Shown here: positions 19,916 through 28,600 of the stretch, one piece after another
Layout: each line of letters starts with the position of its first letter
Position numbering within the stretch: the first letter of the stretch is position 1
DNA from: a virus
Direction: 5' to 3' (one strand)
Virus record (IMG/VR): IMGVR_UViG_3300021178_000004
Coordinates: 1-50,975 of that record
Length of the DNA stretch: 50,975 nt
The notes under the pieces: model-generated
Seen by the model: the letters and a program-made list of their open reading frames with translations, nothing else
Databases searched by the model: none
Told to the model about the DNA's origin: nothing
Made by a program: the position numbers and the translations under genes

Positions 19916-21402
19916 GAATCATCCACACCGACACCACCGATCCCAGCGATCTTAAGCCCTGGGAGCGCGACCAAGTCTACAACGGTCTCGACGCTTGTGT
20001 AACCGCGGAGGTCTTAGATGCCTTGCTCCCACAGCTTGATAACCTCACTGAATCAACGTACGCCTTTTCTCGTGCACTTCAAGGCCCGGTGCTCGAGATG
20101 CGACTACGCGGTGTCCTTGTCGATCAGCATCGCAAGGCCGAGGTCATTGAGGAGTACTACCAAAACCTTGACCACCTCGAGCGAAATCTGGAACGAATTG
20201 TGCGAGAAGGAATTGGCTTCTACGGGTTTAACTGGCGTTCTAATGATGATCTCAAAGCTCTTTTCTATGATGAACTTGGAATACCACCAGTTAAATTCCA
20301 AGGTCGAATCACCGTCAACGCCAACGCCTTAGAGAAGATCGCGGACTATCTCCCTGCGAGGCAAATCGTCGCGCATATGCTGGCGATGCGCGATATAGCG
20401 AAGAAGATATCAACGCTTAAAACATCGGTGGATAGAGATGGTCGAATCCGTACCTCGTATAATATTGCCGGAACAAGTACGGGCCGCTTCAGTTCGTCTT
20501 TTAGCGAGTTTGGAACGGGAGGCAATCTACAGAACGTGGAGGAATCTCTCAGGTCAGTCTTCATCGCTGACCCAGGCCAGAAGCTCGCAAAGTTCGACGC
20601 TAAGTCAGGAGAATCTTACTGCGTGGGAGCAATCGAGTGGAACCTTTTCCGTGATGGGAAGTATTTGGATGCCTGCGAGTCAGGCGATCCCCACACGGCC
20701 ACCGCCCGCCTCTGCTGGCCCAAAGAACTCCCTTGGACAGGAGACCTAGATCATGACAAGAAGATCGCTGAAACCCCTTACTATCGCCATTATACTTACC
20801 GGTTTATGTGCAAGAAGCTCGGCCACGGAAGTAATTACCTCGGAAAGGCCTCCACCTTGGCTCAGCAAAGCCGAGTTGATGTGTCCGCGGTTGATAGATT
20901 TCAGATCGCATACTTCAAAGCTTACCCGGGGCATTTGCGCTGGCATGCTTATAAGAGACAAGAGCTTAGGGAGACAGGGCAACTCACCTCCCTTACAGGT
21001 AGGCGTCGTTATTTCTTCGGCCGGAGAGACTCTGATGACACTGTGCGGGAGGCTATGGCCTACGACCCACAATGTTCCCTTGCCGACATCGTCAATAACG
21101 GCATGCTTAGTGTATGGCGCGAACGGGCGGCTACCTTGCTTATGCATGATCACGACGCCCTAACGGTTCAGTATCCAGAAGAGATGGAAGATGAGATCGT
21201 TCCTAATATTCTTGAGCAGTTACGATATCCTCTTGAGCTTGCGGATGGGCGGATTCTAGAAATCCCCTATGATTGTGTGACAGGTTTCAACAAAGGCAAA
21301 TGGGATGAGAAGAAGAACCCAGATGGATTAAAGGAATATGTGCCAGGAGATAAGCGCAAACGCACTCCTCAAGTAGGGCTGCTCGACCGAATAGTAAGGT
21401 AG
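19912..21402 (+). CDS. polA: Family A DNA polymerase (C-terminal part, carries Exo III)
   Basis: A 496-aa polymerase module. YNGLDACVTAEV (Tyr23, Asp27) is the Exo III motif that completes the exonuclease of the upstream ORF. Polymerase motifs: TSTGRFSS (188-195), motif A KFDAKSGE (Asp229, Glu234), O-helix R297-x3-K301-x3-H305-x3-Y309, TGRRRYFFGR, and motif C DHDAL (His414, Asp415, Ala416 where most have HDE). Histidine stands where E. coli Pol I has Phe762. The frame opens at 19903 and the only start is TTG 19912, overlapping the previous TGA. A one-base shift between 19903 and 19915 would join both into one UDG-exo-pol of about 850 aa. Confidence 0.92.
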   Translation: MRIIHTDTTDPSDLKPWERDQVYNGLDACVTAEVLDALLPQLDNLTESTYAFSRALQGPVLEMRLRGVLVDQHRKAEVIEEYYQNLDHLERNLERIVREGIGFYGFNWRSNDDLKALFYDELGIPPVKFQGRITVNANALEKIADYLPARQIVAHMLAMRDIAKKISTLKTSVDRDGRIRTSYNIAGTSTGRFSSSFSEFGTGGNLQNVEESLRSVFIADPGQKLAKFDAKSGESYCVGAIEWNLFRDGKYLDACESGDPHTATARLCWPKELPWTGDLDHDKKIAETPYYRHYTYRFMCKKLGHGSNYLGKASTLAQQSRVDVSAVDRFQIAYFKAYPGHLRWHAYKRQELRETGQLTSLTGRRRYFFGRRDSDDTVREAMAYDPQCSLADIVNNGMLSVWRERAATLLMHDHDALTVQYPEEMEDEIVPNILEQLRYPLELADGRILEIPYDCVTGFNKGKWDEKKNPDGLKEYVPGDKRKRTPQVGLLDRIVR

Positions 21403-21405
21403 ACC

Positions 21406-21648
21406 ATGCATCCATTCGCATTCAAAAATAAGTCCGGCGGAAACTCTGGTGCCTGGAATGAGGTTCATTCAGGCGGCCATGTCATATACCTCATAGATGG
21501 TCGAACAGGAACATTAGATGAATGCCTTCATGATGGAGATGCATTCGTTACTTGGGATGACGGTAGCTTTGGCACCGTGAAGTGGCATCATTTAGCTCCG
21601 TCATCAAAGGTAAAAGTAATAGGTGATAGATGGGAAGCTATCCTATAA
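21406..21648 (+). CDS. Hypothetical 80-aa SH3-like protein
   Basis: Begins MHPFAFKNKSGGNSGAWNEV; the remainder (VIYLIDGRTGTLDECLHDGD, AFVTWDDGSFGTVKWHHLAP) reads like a small five-stranded barrel, as in SH3 or KOW-type domains. Function unknown. Located three bases after the polymerase stop. Confidence 0.68.
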   Translation: MHPFAFKNKSGGNSGAWNEVHSGGHVIYLIDGRTGTLDECLHDGDAFVTWDDGSFGTVKWHHLAPSSKVKVIGDRWEAIL

Positions 21649-21658
21649 GGGGAATTAT

Positions 21659-22879
21659 GTGGCTGATAAGTCCAAGAACGGCTCAGATAAGCGAAAGCTA
21701 TCTAGCTGGATCGACTCCTTCCTGGAGTTCACCGATAACCTTGAAACCTCCCCAACCTATCGGCTATGGGCAGCGATAAGCGCTATAGCAGCAACCATGG
21801 AGAGAAAGACATGGCTGTTCGAGAACGATCCATTGTACCCAAATTTGTATGTACTACTTGTTGGAGGGGCTGGAACAGGAAAGACAAGATCAATACGTGC
21901 GGCACGAAACTTTGTAAGGTGTTTGCCAGAGCCTTTACTGGCGCCTACTTCTATGACGATGGCCTCGATGGCGGACATTCTCAATGATTCTAAAAGGATT
22001 ATCGTCCGCCATCCGGAAGCTCCCCTTGAATACAACACCTTGTACATTGCCATTAACGAGCTATCCGCGTTTATGCATGATTACAAGCACGCGGGGGAAC
22101 TCGTGGCAGGTCTTACGGATATATACGATTGCGACCACTACGGGCAGGCTCGTCGTGGTGGGGACTTGCGAATATCCATCGAGAACCCACAGCTGAATAT
22201 TATTGCGGGATCGACCCCCGCTCGGCTCATCAATCTCATCCCCGAATACGCCTGGGAAGACGGCTTCACCTCTCGAATCATCATGATCTACGCCGACGAC
22301 AAGCCCTCGATCGATATCTTCCACTCCGCTATCAAGCTAATGCCAAATGACATGATCCACGACCTCAAGATCATCAACTCTATAATCGGCGAGTTCACTT
22401 GGACTGAAGAGTGGACCGAAGCGATGAACGCTTGGAAGGAATTGAAGTTCAAGCCAGTGCCGAGTCATCCGAAGCTGGAGCATTATTGCACTCGACGATT
22501 CACCCATTTGATGAAGTTGTCGATGATTTCTTCGATCGATCGCTCGAATGATCTCGTTCTCACTAAAGACGACTTCAACCGAGCCATGCTCTGGCTTCTC
22601 CGAGCCGAGGAGCGGATGCCGCTGATATTCTCCGGAGGACAGGGCGGGACCGATAGCAAGGCCATCGATGAGATCGAGCACTTCATCCGAATGGCCGGGC
22701 CTGATGGGGTGAATGAGCAGTCGGTGCTGAACTACGCCCGCAAGCATATCATGTTCGCGACGAACGTCACGAAGGTCTTGGCGCTAATGGAACAATCCGG
22801 CCTTATCAAGATGACGAAGCTAGATAAACGAACCGGGCTCCGGCATTTTATAGCGAACCAGCAAGCTATTGGTGGATAA
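21659..22879 (+). CDS. DUF3987-like P-loop helicase/primase-associated ATPase
   Basis: A 406-aa protein from GTG 21659, chosen for AAGGGG six bases upstream; GTG 21623 would lie inside the previous gene. N-terminal FTDNLETSPTYRLWAAISAI, Walker A LLVGGAGTGKTRSI (about residues 60-73), a Walker B-type LYIAINELSAF, then sensor-like IIAGSTPARL and arginine-bearing DGFTSRIIM. A winged-helix-like C-terminus follows. This matches the DUF3987 group of phage and plasmid helicase-like ATPases that often replace DnaB-type helicases. It is probably the replicative helicase for the polymerase upstream. Confidence 0.8.
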   Translation: MADKSKNGSDKRKLSSWIDSFLEFTDNLETSPTYRLWAAISAIAATMERKTWLFENDPLYPNLYVLLVGGAGTGKTRSIRAARNFVRCLPEPLLAPTSMTMASMADILNDSKRIIVRHPEAPLEYNTLYIAINELSAFMHDYKHAGELVAGLTDIYDCDHYGQARRGGDLRISIENPQLNIIAGSTPARLINLIPEYAWEDGFTSRIIMIYADDKPSIDIFHSAIKLMPNDMIHDLKIINSIIGEFTWTEEWTEAMNAWKELKFKPVPSHPKLEHYCTRRFTHLMKLSMISSIDRSNDLVLTKDDFNRAMLWLLRAEERMPLIFSGGQGGTDSKAIDEIEHFIRMAGPDGVNEQSVLNYARKHIMFATNVTKVLALMEQSGLIKMTKLDKRTGLRHFIANQQAIGG

Positions 22880-23033
22880 TGAAACCAAAAGCATGCCAGC
22901 CGAGCAAGAACAGCAAGATATATAGCAGCCAATTCCAGCCCCAGGCATAGTTCTGGAAGGCACTCACGCGGGTAAGAAGGCCAAAGATCAACACGATGAC
23001 CATCAACACCCAGAATAGTAGACCGATAGGCAT
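22866..23033 (-). CDS. 55-aa two-span membrane protein, last late gene
   Basis: Starts at ATG 23033 with GGAG upstream and ends with TAG at 22866, overlapping the 3' end of the convergent plus-strand gene by 14 bases. The product is nearly all hydrophobic: helix 1 LLFWVLMVIVLIFGLL, a short polar turn TRVSAFQNYAW, helix 2 WLLYILLFLLGWHAFGFII. The downstream position after the lysis genes would suit an accessory holin, antiholin or pinholin-like role (inference). Confidence 0.68.
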   Translation of the reverse strand: MPIGLLFWVLMVIVLIFGLLTRVSAFQNYAWGWNWLLYILLFLLGWHAFGFIIHQ

Positions 23034-23047
23034 GGTAGGCTCCTTTG

Positions 23048-23719
23048 TTACCTTCCTTTTATATCAGACTGTGATAGACGATCCGAGAGTGCAGCTGAGA
23101 GTTCGGCTATCCGATCGTTAGTGGCCTTAACCAGAGCTAGCGCCTCGGTAGTAGGATCAGTTCCAGCAGCCTTCTTCAAATCAATAATCTCTACTAGCCC
23201 ACTCACTAATCTTCGCGTAGCTTCAAGTTCCGACTGCATCGCTGCTGTCATACTAGAGTTGACCAGCGTGTGGATCACATCGAGCTTCTGATTAGTCGCA
23301 GCCGCAGCCTCGGCTACATTGGCTGTATTTCTTACCAATAAAGTGGCTGCCTCTGCTGCTTTTCCCGCTGCCGCATCTTGACGCTCGACTAATAGCCTTG
23401 CAGCTTCCTTTGCTTGTTCAGCTGCCATCTCAACCCTAGCCGCTACCGCATCTTGCCGATTCCAATCCCGAATCCTGGCCTTCGTAGCAGCAAAGCTATT
23501 ATACATGGCTAGAAAGATCGGTCCTAGAACCCCTGGAGTGGTGATAATTAATGCAAACCAAAGCGGGTCCATCCCTGTAGGCGCAGGGACCTCGGCAGCA
23601 CTGGCTAGGGAAGCGAATATAATGAGGATTAACCCCGCTAAGGTTATACAGACTACCACCTGCTCCGTTAGGCTTAAGTCTACCCACCAGTCCTTCCAGA
23701 ACTTAAACGAATTAGGCAT
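23048..23719 (-). CDS. Membrane-anchored coiled-coil protein
   Basis: A 223-aa protein with two N-terminal membrane segments (VVVCITLAGLILIIFASLAS and LWFALIITTPGVLGPIFLAM), then a long Ala/Glu-rich coiled coil (residues about 78-215). It is placed after the lysis cassette and the outer-membrane-protein gene. It could be a spanin-like or superinfection-related envelope protein; I recognise no family. The start has only a moderate ribosome site. Confidence 0.7.
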   Translation of the reverse strand: MPNSFKFWKDWWVDLSLTEQVVVCITLAGLILIIFASLASAAEVPAPTGMDPLWFALIITTPGVLGPIFLAMYNSFAATKARIRDWNRQDAVAARVEMAAEQAKEAARLLVERQDAAAGKAAEAATLLVRNTANVAEAAAATNQKLDVIHTLVNSSMTAAMQSELEATRRLVSGLVEIIDLKKAAGTDPTTEALALVKATNDRIAELSAALSDRLSQSDIKGR

Positions 23720-23732
23720 CTAGCCCCCTGCA

Positions 23733-23759
23733 AGAGAAAGCCGGGGCATTTGCGCCCCG
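23733..23759 (-). terminator. Intrinsic terminator of the outer-membrane-protein gene
   Basis: On the minus strand CGGGGC-GCAAAT-GCCCCG (23759-23742) is followed by GCTTTCTCTT. It comes nine bases after the stop of the barrel gene and shares the GCGCAAATGC core with the hairpin at 18746. Confidence 0.75.
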
Positions 23760-23767
23760 TTAGGACC

Positions 23768-24472
23768 TTAGTACTTCAGAGCGAACCCAACCTCAACGCC
23801 AGTCCCGAGCGAAGGACAGGCATTATGAAGCTGGCCAAGGCAGACCGAGTTGGTCGCAGCCTTAGCCGTTACCCAAGTATCGGCCACGACACCATTAGAG
23901 AGGCGATAGAGCATTCCAACTCCACCGCCCCAGGAGACCAGCCACTCCTTGCCAGTCGCGAGGCCAAGCGAGGCCGAGTAGTCTTGCTCATCCACCTGAC
24001 CGTGAAGGTACATTGCTCCAGGAGCACTGGTCACCCCTTTAGGCAGGATCGGAATGCTAGGCACTGCCGGTAAGCTGATTGGCAGTAAGCTCGGCAGCAT
24101 ATCCAGCAGCGGCCCAGGCGACACTGCCACACGCTGGGCAAGATGAACCGGACCGGTCAGCGCCAGCCCATTCTGTGAGCCATTGAGATTGGCCCAATCC
24201 ACCAGCCCTTCGACGAAGAAGAAGCCGTTGCCAGCGAATGGGCAGGTATAGCCGAGTGTCCCGCCAACGTCCCCTTGAACCATCTGCTGACCGACAGGAG
24301 CACCCTGAACGGCAGCAGTTGAGCCAAGGGTATTAATACCGAAGTAGACACCGCAGCCGACAGGGTAGCCAACCGCAGCCGGTGCCTTCATCGCCATCGG
24401 ATTCGGTAGATCAGCCGCCAGCGCCGGGACCATCCACAGCGCCGCAGCTGTAGCCAGAAGTACTTTCTTCAT
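23768..24472 (-). CDS. Outer-membrane beta-barrel protein with Sec signal peptide (host-like)
   Basis: A 234-aa protein from ATG 24472, which has AGGAGG at ideal spacing. The signal peptide is MKKVLLATAAALWMVPALAA, followed by DLPNPMAMKAPA, the style of Bradyrhizobium outer-membrane proteins (AADLP...KAP). The rest alternates as a small barrel of about eight strands, ends in an aromatic residue (GFALKY, terminal Tyr rather than Phe), and has an inserted Pro/Leu-rich loop in the middle. It has its own promoter (24498-24503) and terminator, so it behaves as a moron. It may alter the host surface, block superinfection or act as a decoy receptor (inference). Confidence 0.82.
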   Translation of the reverse strand: MKKVLLATAAALWMVPALAADLPNPMAMKAPAAVGYPVGCGVYFGINTLGSTAAVQGAPVGQQMVQGDVGGTLGYTCPFAGNGFFFVEGLVDWANLNGSQNGLALTGPVHLAQRVAVSPGPLLDMLPSLLPISLPAVPSIPILPKGVTSAPGAMYLHGQVDEQDYSASLGLATGKEWLVSWGGGVGMLYRLSNGVVADTWVTAKAATNSVCLGQLHNACPSLGTGVEVGFALKY

Positions 24473-24497
24473 GTCCCCACCTCCTAGTAGTTGGACC

Positions 24498-24503
24498 ATT
24501 ATA
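24498..24503 (-). promoter_or_regulatory. Promoter -10 box for the outer-membrane-protein gene
   Basis: A perfect TATAAT on the minus strand lies 25 bases before the start codon, leaving about 12 bases between the predicted transcription start and the AGGAGG. The -35 is weak: a TTGATA lies 22 bases upstream, which is too far for standard spacing. Confidence 0.5.
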
Positions 24504-24564
24504 GTCTACTGAAGGTTGAAGAGGATATCAAGGCCATGAAGACGATTCTGGCGGGGTGTTGTAT

Positions 24565-24768
24565 TTAAGTCACAGCCAAGGCCGCATCAATCCCGGCCTT
24601 GAGGATTTGCTTCACTACCGCTTCGATTTGAGCCTCATGCGCGGCGATCTGTTGAATCGCTTGGCGTCGAACGAAGACAGGGATTTGAGTCTCTTCGTTG
24701 TTGATCTCGGCGGTGACGATTGGCATGGCTGCTTTGAAGGCAGCGTCGAGTTGAGCTTGGGTAGCCAT
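24565..24768 (-). CDS. 67-aa helical protein after the holin
   Basis: Starts at ATG 24768 behind AAAGGAGATATC, the strongest ribosome site in the late arm. Two or three amphipathic helices (MATQAQLDAAFKAAMPIVTA onward), no membrane segment. It lies directly behind the holin candidate and could be a lysis accessory or an abundant small virion protein. No family is recognised. Confidence 0.7.
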   Translation of the reverse strand: MATQAQLDAAFKAAMPIVTAEINNEETQIPVFVRRQAIQQIAAHEAQIEAVVKQILKAGIDAALAVT

Positions 24769-24778
24769 GATATCTCCT

Positions 24779-25129
24779 TTAGGCTGAGGTGACTTTCGGT
24801 TGTGAGGGATCGGCAGCTACCGCTTTTACCTCAGGCGAGGCAGCAGGGCTGACCTTAACAGAAACACCTGGAACCGCAGCGGCAGCTGTAACCTGAGCAA
24901 CCGCACTGGACTTATGCGCTGCCCACCAGCCCATTGCAATAGTAATCAGCGGCCCAGCACCGATACTGATTTCCTTAATACCGTTAAAGATATGCCCAAG
25001 GGAATCGTTCACGGTAGTAAGATCAACCCCTTGAACCGATGTGATTCCAAAGGCTGTTGCCGCTCCCATTAGGAAGGAGACAGCGTGGCGGCTTGAGGCC
25101 AAGGCCTGGTCAACAGTAGGTAGATTCAT
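24779..25129 (-). CDS. Holin candidate
   Basis: A 116-aa protein with two hydrophobic segments (AVSFLMGAATAFGITSV, and IGAGPLITIAMGWWAAHK) and a long Ala/Val/Pro-rich cytoplasmic or periplasmic tail. Located immediately after the endolysin, where a class II holin would be expected. Would form the membrane hole that releases the endolysin. Position and topology are the evidence. Confidence 0.7.
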   Translation of the reverse strand: MNLPTVDQALASSRHAVSFLMGAATAFGITSVQGVDLTTVNDSLGHIFNGIKEISIGAGPLITIAMGWWAAHKSSAVAQVTAAAAVPGVSVKVSPAASPEVKAVAADPSQPKVTSA

Positions 25130-25130
25130 C

Positions 25131-25604
25131 TCATACTCCCTTTAAGAACAGTTCCCGTTCAGCCCTTCTTCGTCGAAGAAGGCCAGCCAACACCCGGCCA
25201 CCGGCGCGATCCCACATTAGAAGAGCATCGGCTGCTGCCTGCATGTGCCCAGAGTTGATGTCTCGCAAAGTGCTAGATCGTCCCAGGCCTCCGGTGTTGA
25301 AGTCAAAGCTAACTAGCGCATCGAATTGGTTCTGGTTAATCGGCACCTTTACCAAGTGGTTTACTTGCAATTCAACGCTAGCGAGATCGGAAGCTAAGAT
25401 AGCATCGGCTTCTTCTTTGGTGATCTCCATACCAATGTAGACATGTGGCGGACCGGCAGCATTTGTGTGTCCATAACCGATCGTCAGCGTGCCATGAACA
25501 GCTTGCCCAGGCTGAACGACATGATCGTTAGCATCATCGTAAGCCTTGAGGAATAGCCCCTCGAAGCCCTCGATGAACTTCCTGCCATTGTCTGAGGTCT
25601 TCAT
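25131..25604 (-). CDS. Endolysin, GH24 lysozyme family
   Basis: A 157-aa muramidase from ATG 25604, which overlaps the stop of the 1,869-aa gene (ATGA) and has AAGGAG upstream; the longer start at 25649 is rejected. The catalytic pattern of T4-type lysozymes is visible: Glu15 in FIEGFEG, acidic residues in AYDDAND, and the Thr of TIGYGH. QFDALVSFDFNTGGLG and the C-terminal RRRRAERELFLKG are family features. It cleaves peptidoglycan at lysis. No signal peptide, so it depends on the holin. Confidence 0.93.
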   Translation of the reverse strand: MKTSDNGRKFIEGFEGLFLKAYDDANDHVVQPGQAVHGTLTIGYGHTNAAGPPHVYIGMEITKEEADAILASDLASVELQVNHLVKVPINQNQFDALVSFDFNTGGLGRSSTLRDINSGHMQAAADALLMWDRAGGRVLAGLLRRRRAERELFLKGV

Positions 25605-28600
25605 CTCCGATACTCCTTCAACGTTCCTCTCGTTAGCCCCCGAGACCAATCCATAAACCCTCTAGGATGCTCAAGGCCTTGATGATAGCGGTATAGGAAC
25701 TCGGCCGTGCGGCCTTCTTGGGCGTTGGTGAGGCCGGATAAGGTGCCTACGGCGGTGAAGGTATGCTTGATCGCCCTTCCAGCCTCCTCTTTATTCATTA
25801 CCTTCTTGCCTTTGCCGAGGTCGCGAGAGATATCATAGATACTCTTGAAGGCTGTGGGGATTAGTCCGGCCCCGCCTTCGCGGGTATTGATAAATCCATC
25901 GACGAAGTCTCTGGCGCCAATGAATGAGGAGGAGATACCCTTAGCCATAGTCTTGGCTGCCTTCATTCCCCAAGAATCCCGCTCCGAGTTGGTATAAGGC
26001 GTGACCAACTCCTCTACTACGGCCGGGAAGATAACGTAGCTCACCAATCCCATCACCAACGCTGGGGTATGCTGCTTCGCCGCTGACAGGTCTCCAGCCT
26101 TCAGCCCTTGAAATGAGTCCGCCGCCTTCCAAGCTAGCTCGAATTGCTTATTAAGCATATGACTGAAGAAGCCGTAGAGCGAGGAGAAGGTAGCGCCAAG
26201 GGCATTGCTCCGCATGATCTGGGCACGGTTAGTGATAGCAGAGCTACCATGCGCTCGGCGAACGGCTCGATTGCCTTCGGCTACAGCTTGGCCGTGGTCA
26301 ATCCCTTCTTCAATCGCGGTGCGATACCGAGCTAGCCAAGTAGGAACGGCTGAGAGCAGGTCACCAACGGCGATAGGAGTGGAGCCAGCTGAGATCAACA
26401 TCTGACGAGGCGAGGCGCTCATTAAGGACATCTCTGGTTGGCCTTGTATAAGCTCAGACCAATTCCGCATTCGCCGCTGGAGTTCCTCGCTATGCTCCAT
26501 CGCGAACTGCCAGTTGTTCTTCCCAGCTACCTCCGAGTTCATCATCAAGCCGGAGAGTTCTCGCATGAAGTTAACCGGCCCGACTTCAGTCAAGCTATTC
26601 ACCGCTGCCGTCATACCATGCTTCATAACAGTGTGAGGGTTAAAGCCAACCAGGGTCGCGATAAGATTCTGTCTAAAGAACTCGATAGCCCTATTAGCCA
26701 CCCCAGCCGCATCGCTACCGCCCATATTATTAGAGTAGTTCGCCACGTCCTTTAAGAATGGCACCAGCTGCTTCGCGTAGACCTCGCCATAGTTCTTGAT
26801 CACGCTGCGCTGGAACTCACTATCGTAAAACACCTTGCTCGTCTGCAATACCGCTGGCCGAAAAGCAATATCATGGATCATCTGCTTGATTCGCATTGGG
26901 ACCACATCTAAGTTCAACTCAACCGGCGCGATATAACCTGTCCGACCTTTGGTGTATCCTTGCGGAGTAGTTGCTCTAAAATACCCTTCCTCTTCAAGCG
27001 CATTCGGTCCGATAAGTCTCTTGCTACGGCCTGGGCGATTTGGATCGTATTTGATTGGGTTGTACCAGCCCTCAGACATCCCGAATGGAGTTTGGATTGA
27101 TTCGAGCGGTATCTTCTCATACGTCACTCCTGAAACGTTCTCAGCCATGGTGTCAGCCATATCAGAGAGTTTAGCGAAGACCTTTCCAATACGTAATGCC
27201 CTATTCCAATCCCCATCAGTTAGAATGTTCTCCCTTGTCTTCTGGAATAGCCAGTTGATAACTTGCCATGGCTCAAGGCCAAAGCCTTTAGCTAACTTCT
27301 CTAAGTTACTTCTATTTCCAACGTTCTGTAATATACCTAATGCATTACGCTTGCGCATATCAAAGTGATCGCCGGTGAGCGGATCGACGAAGAGGTCGTT
27401 GGTTATTTTCTTGTCGATATCGGAGATGTCGCCTGCCGCCTCACGAAGCGTCACTTGGTACTCTCTAATGAGCTTCGCTTCATGATTGGCTGCTTCGGCA
27501 AGTGGATAGACGATATAGCGGTTGAATATTCCTCTGGGGTCATCTTTGTCCCAACGGTTAAGAAGGCTTTCCGTAGTGAGCGAACTGGCCCAATAAGTTC
27601 TAATCGTTCGTATTGCCGGATTAAGTTCTCTGTCGATTCGAGGAGCCTTGTCCTTGCCAAGGTCATCCAACTTCCCTTTCATCTCGCTGAGCACATCTTC
27701 CAAGTCCCGCTTCGCCCCCTCCACTTCAATCGACATCTCATCTCGGCCGTTATGCACCAAGGTCTTAATCGAGTTCATTACGGCTCGGTATTCTCCAACC
27801 GTCATATCCGCCGTCTGCTTCTTGTAATTAGAATTGTATAGGAACTCCGCTACCGGCATCTCGCGCAGGGCGTTCTCTTTAGCCTGAACAAACTGCTCTA
27901 GCCCACCGTAGCCATCACGAGCAAGGGCAGCTTGTAGGTCTTGAATGCTACGCCGAACTGGTCGGCCGATCTGAGTGAGAATTTGATGGATATAGTTAGT
28001 GTATTCCGGTAGAACTGACTTCACTTCCCTAGCAGAGAATTGCTTAGCTAGCTTCTCGAACCTCCGCTGCTCCTTCTCGAACTTCTTAGCCTCTTCAGCC
28101 ATTCGCATCGAGAGATACTGCTTCTGCTTCGCCTGAAAGGCCTCGTCAGGCTTATTATCCAGCAACGCTAGCTCCGCATCCGTCCCAGCCTTCCCTGCAT
28201 CACGGAGCATCTTCTCGACGGTGATTTGTCCAACAGGTGTGGTGTCGAACTTAGACTTGGCGAAGGACTTCGTATCCTCTTTAGTGAATGGAAGCTCTCG
28301 GTTCAGCCGCATTCCTAATCCAACCAACTCCTCATGCAATATATCCATCTGCGTTGAGCCGATAACATGCTCAATCGCTTCGTTCATAATGTTCTCTTCG
28401 AGATCGCCAAAGCGGCCGAGCATCCGTCTAGAGACTTCCTTACGAAGGATAGTATCAACGTATTGACGGAAGGGCATATCGCCTTTAGCGGCTTGAATCT
28501 GAGCGAGGACTTGAACGACCTCATCGCCAGAGCGAAGCCCAAAGGCTCCAGCGAGGTCATCGGGATCGATCCCACCACGGCCGTAGGTGACCTTTGGGAG

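Noticed and set aside
26438-27841. Several plus-strand ORFs of 100-160 aa opposite the giant ejection protein
   Set aside because: They are antisense shadows of one continuous 1,869-aa frame, with no ribosome sites or recognisable products.
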